Source of the DNA: Heliocidaris erythrogramma
Taxonomy: Eukaryota > Echinodermata > Echinoidea > Camarodonta > Echinometridae
Length of the DNA: 64,000 nt
Reading direction: 5' to 3'
NCBI GenBank assembly: GCA_025617745.1
Contig: CM046863.1
Span: forward strand, 57,673,829-57,737,828
Shown piece after piece: positions 55,425 to 64,000 of the stretch (position 1 is its first letter; each line of letters opens with the position of its first letter). The notes beneath the pieces were generated by a model. The model did not search any database and had not been told where the DNA came from. It worked only from the letters and a program-made list of their open reading frames with translations. A program made the position numbers and the translations under genes.

Positions 55425-55909
55425 AATATTTCAACAAATTAGACATTATCTCTCACTTGAATCATGAAAAATAGCGATGATATTCCATTTGGACTCATTT
55501 GCAAAATTTAGAATCAGTTCTCAGAGGACAAATGCCGGTTATTAGGGGCTGTGATTTCCTTATCTCGCGATAGCACAATCGTGCACTGCCATCATGCATA
55601 ACATGGATTCACTGCACAGTACGTTATCTTGTCAATGTACTTTGTTTGTTCTCACACCCATGCTTCGTATACACTGTACATGTTAGCACAAACAGTGCAC
55701 ATAGACAAGATAAGGTAGTTGTACGGTATCTACGTAGTGTAAGTTCGAACAACCATACTCGGAATTTTCAAAAAACGGATTTTCGCACAGAAAAACGTAC
55801 GGACGTATTTTACTCCAAAAAAGTATTAATACGTTAATAACGTACTACTACATTATGTTAATTTAAGCCTATTTAATGAACAATATATCAATTGGTATGA
55901 GGATTTTTT

Positions 55910-55996
55910 TTTTTTTTGCTATTTTTTTTTTTACGACGGCCAAGAGGGGGGGGGGGCGCGCCTGTTGCGCCCCCCCCCCCCCCCGATACGCCACTG
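55910..55996. mobile_element. hAT-type MITE fragment with G and C runs
   Basis: The sequence ends CGATACGCCACTGC (inverted GCAGTGGCGTATCG) after a C run, preceded by a G run. Only one end is identifiable. Confidence 0.5.
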
Positions 55997-56384
55997 CATT
56001 TGAATAATTAAAAAAAATCTTGTTCAGTGTTGCCAAAAAAAGTAACTGCCAAGTCAAAAAATACTTATGATTCTAATACAGTAATATCTGAGAAAAAGAA
56101 GCATAGATATGAGAATGCATTAAAACGCAGCTCCAGAGCTATATTACATGGTATATACAGACATCGTAGATAGAAATACAGAGGAAATTACAATTTTATA
56201 TACAAACTGACATACATGTAATTTCATGTTTCCATCATAATATGCATGTAGTGATCAATATAAAATATAGGGGTTGTTAGAGAATATATATATAGAGAGA
56301 GAGAGAGAGAAATAGAGAAAATATAGAACAAAAGAAAGTAATAGACAGAGGGATAGAGGGTGAGAAGAAGAAGAATAGAAAGTG
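55997..56384. other. Non-coding stretch
   Basis: AT-rich, with GA repeat at 56295-56310. No gene was recognised. Confidence 0.45.
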
Positions 56385-57938
56385 ATGTTGATTTGACATG
56401 TGTGGTACCTCAGGATGTTTGATCATTGTGCATTTTGGAGGCCCCATTCTTCTGTCTGGCGGACAGCAGAAAAGCAGCAGAAAATTTGTCGAGATGATTT
56501 CTGTAGTCTCTAAGATTAACCTGAACATTCCAAATTGGTTTTAACTTTAAGTGGTACCTTGAATATTTAAATTGGGTCAAAGCTACCAAATTGGGCCTTT
56601 TGGCCATATTTCGGGGCATCTGGCAGGCACTAGGCAGCAGAAAATTTGTCTGGCATAGGTCATTTTATACTCTTGAGGTATTCATATATTAAATTAAAAT
56701 AGGTTTCACTTGGTATATTATACATTTCATCGAGACCCAATTTCTGGGGCCCTTTGGGGGCATCTGGCAGCCCTTGGGCACCATAAAATTTGTCTGTCAG
56801 TATGATTTCCATAGTTTGTAAGATTAACTTGAGCATTCCAAATTGGTTTTAAGTCGTACCTTGAATATTTAAACTGGGTCAAAGCTAGCATATTGGGCCT
56901 TTGGGGCTTATTTTGGGGGCGTCTGGTGGGCACTTGACAGCAGAAAATTTGTCTGGCATGGGCCATTCTGTGCTTTGTGGTATTCATGTATTCATTTGAA
57001 ATTAGTTTCAAGTGGTATCTCCTACGTTTGATTGAGGCCCAATTTGGGGGGCCCTTTGGGGGCGTATGGTGGCCCTTGGGCAGCAGAAAATTTGTCTGTG
57101 ACTATGATTTCCATAGTATGTAAGATTAACCTCAGCATTCCGAATTGGTTTTAGGTGGTACCATGAATGTTTAAACTGGGTCAAAGCTAGCATATTGGGC
57201 CTTTGAGGCGTATTTTGGGGGCGTCTGGCGGGCACGTAGCAGCAGAAAATTTGTCTGGCATGGGCCATTCTGTGCTTTGTGGTATTCATGTATTCACCTG
57301 AAATTAGTTTCAAGTGGTATCTCCTCCGTTTGATCGAGGCCCAGTTTTGGGTGCCCTTTTGGGGGCGTCTGGCGGCCCTTGGGCAGCAGAAAATTTGTCT
57401 GTCACTATGATTTCCATAGTATGTAAGCTTAACCTCAGCATTCCGAATTAGTTTTAGGTGGTACCTTGAATGTTTAAACTGGGTCAAAGCTAGCATATTG
57501 GGCCTTTGGGGCGTATTTGGGGGGCGTCAGGCGGGCACTTAGCAGAAAATTTGTCTGGCATGGGCCATTCTGTGCTTTGTGGTAATCATGTATTCACCTG
57601 AAATTAGTTTCAAGTGGTATCTCCTCCGTTTGATCGAGGCCAATTTTTGGGGCCCTTTGGGGGCGTCTGGCGGGCCCTAAGCAGCAAAAAATTTGTCTGG
57701 CAAGGCCCATTCTGTAAAGTGTGTGATGAACCAATATATTTACCATGAGTTTCATGCAGTACCTATAATCTTTGATCAAATGCATTTTTGGGCCCACTTT
57801 AACGGGCCCCTGGGGCCACACGCAGCAGAGGGACCACGGCAGACGTCCATATTTGCATATACTAGGTTCCCCCCGGGATGTTCCAATACTCAGATATTGG
57901 TACCTCGTTCGTTTGATCAAAAGTCACTGGGCTGCCTG
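56385..57938 (-). repeat. Right inverted repeat, ~9 tandem units
   Basis: GCAGCAGAAAATTTGTCTGG or variants recur at about 56480, 56636, 56782, 56940, 57081, 57240, 57384, 57543 and 57681. This is the inverse of the left arm with one extra unit. The outer 340 bp of the two arms are nearly identical: the 108-codon frames over them differ at only about four positions. Confidence 0.9.
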
Positions 57939-58650
57939 CCTATTTGTGCCATCATTATCCTCACTATCTTTTCAATTGCTTGGACATTTTGAACCATTAA
58001 CTTCCCTTCTCATAACTATGCCCAGGTTTTTTAATGTACATGTTATTATATATTAACATGCACCTCCATAAAATATTTAAAGAACTTTAAGTTTATTCAT
58101 AATAATTCACTTAGACATATTTTGTATCAACGTTCCTCATTTCTATTTTTCATAATTTGAACAAAAAAGTACTCCATTAGACATATATGCAGGCAAAAAT
58201 ATGTTGCTATCAATCATGTCAATAGGACATTGGAAAAGGCTTTTAAAAATCCGATCTCTCTCCCTCTCTCTCAAAACAAAACAAATCAAACAAACAAACA
58301 AAAAAGTGGAAAATGTTTACTATTAATATTAAATAAACCATTCGGTGAATTATGAGAGATGACGACACAAACCCATGACTAAGACGCCAGTTCAACTGGG
58401 ATAAAGCTCCTGACCCCCCCCCCCCCCCCCCCCCCCCCCCCACCCGAGCTAGGTATACATGGGAAAAAGGTGTCCCTGGCAGGTCAAGTCTGAGACCATA
58501 ATCTTTATGTGCTCTGAGGGCGGCCCTGGCAGCCCTCAGACTAGTCCAGAATCTTGTAAGTTTTATTTCAAGAGCAATCAATTCGCAATGTACCCCCCCC
58601 CCCCCCACACTAATCCCACTAGGACCAACTCCTGCACTGTTATAGGGCTC
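57939..58650. other. Non-coding stretch with long C runs
   Basis: C runs at 58414-58441 and 58592-58606. No gene was recognised. Confidence 0.45.
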
Positions 58651-58654
58651 ATCT

Positions 58655-58714
58655 GAACCAGTTCCGTATATACGGCACTGGTTCAGATCAGTGCCGTATA
58701 TACGGAACTGGTTC
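58655..58714. repeat. Perfect hairpin, 26-bp arms, 8-base loop
   Basis: The arm GAACCAGTTCCGTATATACG (continuing GCACTG) pairs exactly with 58689-58714. The 3' arm and loop also pair with 58794-58820 (GGCACTGATCTGAACCAG), so three inverted segments are nested. Confidence 0.97.
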
Positions 58715-58820
58715 CTTTGTTAGGTAAGCTTGCAACAAAGGAATATACGCCATGTTGGTACCCAATTGAAACCGAGTTGGCCAGACTCGATCTATATATG
58801 GCACTGATCTGAACCAGTAA

Positions 58821-59930
58821 TTACCCCCCTCTTTAGGTACATATGAAAATAGGTGTTCAAATATGTACTATTGATTTCATATGACTTTTTTTTCAACAAT
58901 TACATCATCTTCGAGGGGTTAATCACCGAAAATGACTAGATCTTATTACAGGTGTGCGGATTTTAGTAACATCAATTAGCTTTGGTTATGAAAATGTTGC
59001 ATAACTACAATATTTGGGTACTACATACACATCCTTCGACCAATTTCTTCTCTCATCATTTGTCTTCTCCTTAAAGATAAAAAAGGTAAAATGTATCCCT
59101 ACATGGGTGCCTGTACATTGATCAGGCACATGATATCACATCCACACTACCCTTCAATAAATTCTCTGAATGAAGCTTTTCCAATGCTGTAATTTTTTCG
59201 TCTGGGAGTAGATATTCATTGCTTGCTCCAGTTATCTCAAGTAAATCTAAAATTTGATAAAAATTTTACTTAGACTCCTGTGAAGAATAGGATAAAAGAG
59301 AAAGAAGGGGAAACAAAAGAACCTTCCAAAATTCAGCCTAAATAGATCTATACAGAAATGATACAATTTATTTGCAAAAATATTGAGCAAGAGGTATGAT
59401 AGAGGGTCAGATGAAAAGTGAGAGAAAGAGAAGAACAAGAAATAGACGAAAATGGGGGAGGGGGGGGGGGGGGAGTAGTCTTCTAAGTTCAAGTTTCAAA
59501 TCATAGTGTCTAAAGCTTTCCATCCCAGTACGCTGAGGTCATGACTTTTGAAATTAAAAAAAAAGATCACACTTTTCAGAATGATCGATAGCCTGTATTA
59601 TGCATAACTTTACATACGTTAAATACTTGTAAAGTTATGCATTATATTCATAGAAATACCTTATCTCAGCATAATTCATTCAACGTATTATGATGTTAGA
59701 CAGATAATATTAGAAAGACGTTGCTAGGCCCAATTAGAAACCAAGTGACATAATCGAATACACTAATAAAGGTACAAAAAGGGTAATAAAGAATTACACC
59801 TGATCTCTGTTTATTTTGGTGAATTAGATTCGCCACCGATACCATAACGCACTATATACATATACGTATGTATTATATCTCACTCATATTTACGCTGAAT
59901 TCTTCATGTTCAGAGCAATCTCCGTTTCCA
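58821..59930. other. AT-rich non-coding stretch
   Basis: A G run lies at 59459-59474. GTAAAGTTATGCAT words are inverted around 59605-59645. No gene was recognised. Confidence 0.45.
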
Positions 59931-59934
59931 AAAA

Positions 59935-60650
59935 ATAAATTTGATTTGATTTGATTTGATGTTCATTTTTATTTCCATGGACATCATGAATTTACAATCT
60001 TCATGTATGGTCACGTGAAATCATACATAGAAAAGGGGGTCGTCATAAGCACAGCTCAAGTGGAACGTAAGGTCTGTAAATACCAAAAAACCTTCACAAA
60101 ACTCCAGACAACTGATTCTTATATTGCAGGGTACAAGGATACATGCTAAAAATAACACCTGTAGGTATTCATAAATACGAATGTTGCAGATACAGGTATT
60201 GGTAATATGTAGACTGTCTTGTAATAAGTAGAAGACAGGTTTAGTCTGTACATATTTCATGTCATTTTGAAGTAAATGTTGAACATTCTCATATTTAAAG
60301 ACAAACTAAGTTTTGTATAGCACTAGAAAGGATTCTAACCGTCCCGACGAGCAATAACTGAAAGAAGATAATCTTTTAAGCGGGTGTTGTCTATTTAACA
60401 CACTTTGTTGGCTTGATGTCAATAGGTAGTGAATTCCGAATATCGGGTCCAGTGTGTCTTATAGATCTATATGAGCCAGCCTGAGGGCTGTTTTGGGGAT
60501 AATTGTTCAAATGCATATTAATAGAAATTGGGGTAGGGTATGTATGGACGAGTAATTCCATAAAGGCTGCCAAGGCGACTGAAATCGATATAAACATATT
60601 TCCGCTGTTCCAAACAGTGCGGAATATCATTCTGAATATCATCTCCAATT
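59935..60650 (-). mobile_element. CR1/Jockey-type LINE 3' fragment
   Basis: On the minus strand the element ends in repeated ATCAAATCAAATCAA at 59935-59962, a CR1-like microsatellite tail. About 60391-60470 encodes IRHTGPDIRNSLPIDIKPTK, the C-terminal block of LINE reverse transcriptases. Everything further 5' is missing. Confidence 0.75.
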
Positions 60651-61014
60651 TTCATTGCATCATGATAAGGAATTAAAAAGTAACAGCCTAAAAGGAAAAG
60701 GTTCAAGTGCTCAATGGGCTAATAAATATTCAAAAATCCCAAATGTTAACAGAACCGACGTTTTTTATGGTACTTTGCAGGGCACTCTGCTGAGAAGCAA
60801 CGAAAATGTCCATTATCAAAATGGTGTTTACATACATCAAAGTAATATACAATATAAATTCACTGTCTGAATATTGTTTGAAACCCTTATCAAGCTCTAA
60901 ATATAATCAATTTCCACGTCAAAATATCAAAAACTCATCAAAAACGTGACGGTTTGCATGGAACGGTTGTTATGACAACAGTCAGTGTGGTGCATAATTG
61001 GGTGTATTAAACTC

Positions 61015-61200
61015 AGTGGCGGCACCAGGGGGGGGGCATGGGGGGGGGCATTTGCCCCCCCCCCCAGTCAGAAGCTTTGCCCCCCCCCCCAGTTGCCCCC
61101 CCCCCCAATAATTTTCGGAGTGAAAAAAAAATAAAAGGGTGGAAAAAATGTTTGTCCGCCTTTGCCCCCCATAGGCGGATCCAGTACCCCTTTACTGAGT
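61015..61200. mobile_element. Nested hAT-type MITE ends with G/C runs
   Basis: CAGTGGCGGCACCAGG at 61015 is followed by several G and C runs of 9-14 bases, and CATAGGCGGATCCAGTACCC follows at 61170. At least two short hAT-like insertions appear stacked on the 5' side of the LINE remnant. Confidence 0.6.
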
Positions 61201-61254
61201 GTTTTTTGGAAGTTTGGCGAAATTTTTTTTTGTCCCTACTTTGTCATGGCGGGT

Positions 61255-62040
61255 GCACGGGCACCCCTCAATAAGTACCCTACTGAAACTGAAGCCATTG
61301 GCATTTTAAGATATTTAAAGCAAAAAAAAAAACACAGCTTTGTGTATCATGGTATATGTAATGTTTTATTTAAAAATATCATTAATGAAATAGTTTCTCT
61401 TTTAACACATATTGTTAATCTATCACTAAAAAACGGCGCTGTTTCTAATAAAATGAAGATTGCAAAGGTTATACCTTTTCAAGAAAGGCGACCAAAAATA
61501 CAAAGGTAATTACCGCCCTTTATCACTCTTAACAAGCTTCTCAAAAAATCTAGAAAAATCGTTTATTCTGGACTCATTATATACGTTTTGAAATAATAAT
61601 CGTGTCCTCTCTGAGTTTCAACTATTCGAGCACGCGCTTCTAATACATGTACATGTTTTCTTTAAATTGCCACAGCTATAGACATTGTCACACACTGCAG
61701 GTATTTTCTTGGACTTTTCCAAGGCCTTCGACACTGTAAATCATCATATATTGTTGCATAAGTTATCACTATGGAATCCATGGACAGGCCTTGGAGTAGT
61801 GGTTCAGGAAGTACCTCAGTGATAGAAAACAATAAGCATACATGAATGGATTTGAATCGACCCTTCAGTCAATTACTTGCGGTATCCCTCAAGGTTCTCT
61901 GTAAGGCCCACTCCTGTTTATTTTATGTACACTAACGATCTCCAAAACTTGCCTGCAGCCTTATCCTCTTTGCCGATGACTCCAATATTTTGTGCTCTCA
62001 CCATAACCCTGATACACTTCTGAACATTTGAAACACTGAA
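61255..62040 (+). pseudogene. LINE reverse transcriptase remnant
   Basis: Fragments in order: HIVNLSLKNGAVSNKMKIAK with VIPF, YRPLSLLTSFSKNLEKS, GIFLDFSKAFDTVNHHIL with LHKLS (catalytic Asp), YLSDRKQ-like and GIPQGSL-like blocks, and FADDSNIL-like catalytic motif near 61975. All are spread over three frames with several stops. The pattern is CR1/Jockey-like. It is cut at its end by a perfect palindrome (62051-62112) that joins it to a Penelope-like fragment. Confidence 0.8.
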
Positions 62041-62050
62041 GTAAACGTTT

Positions 62051-62112
62051 TGTGTATAGCACATACGGTGCATTTGTTGCACCGTACAAATGCACCGTAT
62101 GTGCTATACACA
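62051..62112. repeat. Perfect hairpin, 27-bp arms, 8-base loop
   Basis: The arm TGTGTATAGCACATACGGTG (continuing CATTTGT) pairs exactly with 62086-62112; the loop is TGCACCGT. It sits at the junction of a LINE remnant and a PLE remnant. Confidence 0.98.
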
Positions 62113-62492
62113 TCCACGAGGGTGACACTTTCACCAGCCACTCTACCAACCTCCCTCACCAAACCAAGGGCAATATCACTTGCACCACCACTAATGTTGT
62201 ATATCTCATCACTTGCAGAGTCTGCAGGACCCAGTACGTAGGAGAAACCAAGACCACACTCAAGAGACGCTTCTATGGGCACAGATCCACTGTCAACACA
62301 GCCAAGCTTGACACTCCAGTGGGCCACCATTTTAACCTTCCTAACCATTCCATCACCGATATGATTCTACAGGGCATTGAATCTTTAGGTACTCGTCCCG
62401 ACACAGTCCGAACCAGCAGGGAGAAGTACTGGATGAGACGACTTCGCACCATCCAACCTCATGGCCTCAACATCCAGGAGGGAAATGATTAA
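62113..62492 (+). pseudogene. PLE GIY-YIG endonuclease fragment
   Basis: The frame reads NVVYLITCRVCRTQYVGETK, then LKRRFYGHRSTVNTAKLDTP, GHHFNLPNHSITDMILQGIE and REKYWMRRLRTIQPHGLN, ending at 62492. This is a full GIY-YIG domain (VVY, QYVG, Arg in helix, Glu in REKYW) of the Cys-containing type found at the C-terminus of Penelope-like ORFs. The RT part is absent. The fragment itself has no stop inside the domain. Confidence 0.82.
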
Positions 62493-62547
62493 TACATCTT
62501 TTTACTCCCCTTCCTTACATTATTATATATATACTAGCAGAAGCAGC

Positions 62548-62580
62548 CCGTGGACATCCACGGGCGCTAGCTGTGTTTAT
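62548..62580. repeat. Short hairpin with CTAG ends
   Basis: CCCGTGGACATCCACGGG is flanked by CTAG on both sides (62535 and 62567). Hairpin followed by CTAG resembles a Helitron 3' end, but spacing is short and no 5' TC end was found. Confidence 0.35.
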
Positions 62581-62675
62581 GATTAATCACCGTACCGTAT
62601 ATTTGTTACAATAATCAAGTGAATAAATAAAAAAGTCGGGTAAAGTTATTTTTACCAAGAATTATTTACAACATG

Positions 62676-63019
62676 TCCATTGACGGACCCGGGGGGGGGG
62701 GGGGTGCTTCTGGCCCGTGCCATTCCCAACCCCCCCCCCCCCCCGTTCAATGGCAGGAAAGTATGCATTTTGACCATAGACGATCCGCCCTTTTGTTGAT
62801 TGTGCCCCCGCCCCCTTTTAGAATGAAACCTTCATTTTGCTTGTCAGAGAATTATGGAGGGACCCCCATAACCCACCCCCTCCTGAGCGAATTTTCTAGG
62901 TCTGACGAAAAAAAAAATTCTCGCCACCCCCCCCCCCCCCCCCAGGTCTGCCTTTTCCAAAAGTTGACAAACCTGCACTTGTTTTCCCCGCCTTATACTA
63001 AATTCTGGATCCGCCCCTG
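62676..63019. mobile_element. hAT-type MITE with G/C runs
   Basis: The right end CTGGATCCGCCCCTG (63005-63019), inverted CAGGGGCGGATCCAG, is the same end type as the MITE at 4646. The left end CATTGACGGACCCGGG is a mutated counterpart. Contains four G or C runs. Confidence 0.6.
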
Positions 63020-64000
63020 ATCATGTGAATACGTCTTATTTATCCAAAGCTTGCATGAGTTCTGAAGAAAATTCCTTTTAATCTTGATGAAAATTGATGA
63101 TAATGGATATAATAATGTTCGAGTAGAATATCCATGCATAGACCTAGAGGGAGCGATTTGATCTTGCCATGTTTCTGTGGTTTATTAATACTCAGAGTAA
63201 CATCCATAATTAGCGGTACGTCCCCTGTAAAGGATGCAAAAATGAGAAAAATGAATTTGTCATTTTATTTTCAGGGGGATTATGGCCCCCTTATATGGGT
63301 CTTGGGAGGACCGACGGATTGACTTCCCCCTACTACCCCCCCCCCCCCCTTCCCGCCCCCCCCCCACCCCCCCCATCAGGCCGTAAAATCTTTTTCCATT
63401 GTCATCCCATCACCCCCAGGGCGAGGGGAGAAGGGATTAATATCATTATACGTATTCATAATCATTATGGAAATATTTTCGAAGGAATTCTTATCAGATT
63501 TTCTGATAAAGTGTCAAATTAGGGTCTGTGCTTGCAGACTATACCGTACCGGTAGCGATCGTCGTGAAACATATACACACTAAATTGTGTGTGTGACCAT
63601 GAAGCTTCAAATGATGGAGCTCTCTGCGTGCGAACGATCTAACACGTGTGTATAATACTGTACTGTATGCTGAAGCCATGGATGCATGCGGATATGGCCA
63701 TGCTGTTCTTTGGCATACATCCCCTTCACAGGGAAAAGGCATGGGCTGGGCTGCATGAAGCTACAAACCGCTACAAACCCGCTTCATGGGTTGTTAGAAT
63801 TATTAGGCCTACTTCCTGCGGAAATTGAATGTTTAAAAATGAATTTATGAAATATGGACGGGACGTCAGCCCTCAAGAAGTGCCTCCCACCACCCTAAGA
63901 ACCCTTCCCCACCCGTGGGTACCAAAAGGCGGGGACCGAAAGGGCCAGGGGAGGAGCCTATTTGAACCAAAAAAAGAGCCCGAAATCCTTAGTGTATTAT
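63020..64000. other. Non-coding stretch
   Basis: C runs at 63337-63375. No recognised gene or RNA. The last 120 bp is GC-rich (CCTCCCACCACCC, GGCGGGGACCGAAAGGGCC) without a recognised reading frame. Confidence 0.45.

Larger units (their letters stand above)
47399..57938. mobile_element. 10.5-kb element with long tandem-unit inverted repeats
   Basis: The left end CAGGCAGCCCAGTGACTTTT (47399) and right end AAAAGTCACTGGGCTGCCTG (57919-57938) are exact inverses. Similarity continues inward for about 1.25-1.55 kb. Taking the tips one base further in, GCC flanks both sides (a possible 3-bp target duplication). The interior holds a decayed gene (49323-51915) plus several younger MITEs. The gene family and a 3-bp duplication would fit the Academ superfamily, which includes members with an XPG-type nuclease; this assignment is inference. 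Confidence 0.85.

Noticed and set aside
47417..57920. Near-identical 108-codon ORFs in both arms of the 10.5-kb element
   Set aside because: The similarity is explained by the nucleotide inverted repeat, and the frame runs into the tandem units; no known protein feature.

Overview
This is a 64 kb window of an animal nuclear genome, with low GC, no dense gene array and no operons. It is dominated by transposable elements and simple repeats. The repertoire (PIF/Harbinger, Penelope-like elements with a GIY-YIG nuclease and hammerhead ribozyme, CR1/Jockey and L1/Tx1-type LINEs, tRNA-Lys-derived SINEs, TTAA-flanked MITEs, hAT MITEs) plus a THAP domain and a Death-domain exon fits a marine invertebrate deuterostome. 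An echinoderm is my best guess, not a proof. I see no complete, intact, conserved host gene. The best host-gene candidate is the pair of Death-domain exons at 42974-43458.

Layout. 1-3.7 kb: AT-rich non-coding DNA. 3702-6446: a complete Harbinger element with TAA target duplications, a broken transposase and a convergent second ORF. 6.7-9.0 kb: a pogo-like MITE, a 162-bp tandem repeat and a 665-bp inverted-repeat element. 9.1-11.3 kb: a G-rich minisatellite. 11.7-13.2 kb: a MITE and a LINE 3' end. 13339-16807: a Penelope-like element (minus strand) with inverted termini, a 7SL-like segment and a hammerhead motif, followed by a 0.93-kb tandem duplication. 21.2-22.7 kb: a foldback structure whose arms are inverted copies of the minisatellite family around a tRNA-Thr-like sequence. 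23-27 kb: TTAA elements and long hairpins. 28.7-38.8 kb: SINEs inside a dispersed repeat, LINE and Penelope remnants, a TAG microsatellite and another minisatellite. 39.6-41.3 kb: telomere-like repeats and a THAP pseudogene interrupted by two palindromes. 42.9-45.9 kb: Death-domain exons next to a 5'-truncated LINE with clear target duplications. 47399-57938: a 10.5-kb element with long inverted repeats built of ~150-bp tandem units and carrying a decayed multi-domain gene. 58-64 kb: palindromes, LINE and Penelope remnants and hAT MITEs.

The most notable structures are the 10.5-kb long-inverted-repeat element, the Penelope-like element carrying both a hammerhead ribozyme and a 7SL-like sequence, the minisatellite family with a shared border and a foldback version, and at least five near-perfect palindromes with tiny loops. 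Nearly every coding relic here is broken, often in homopolymer runs, so some breaks could be assembly errors.
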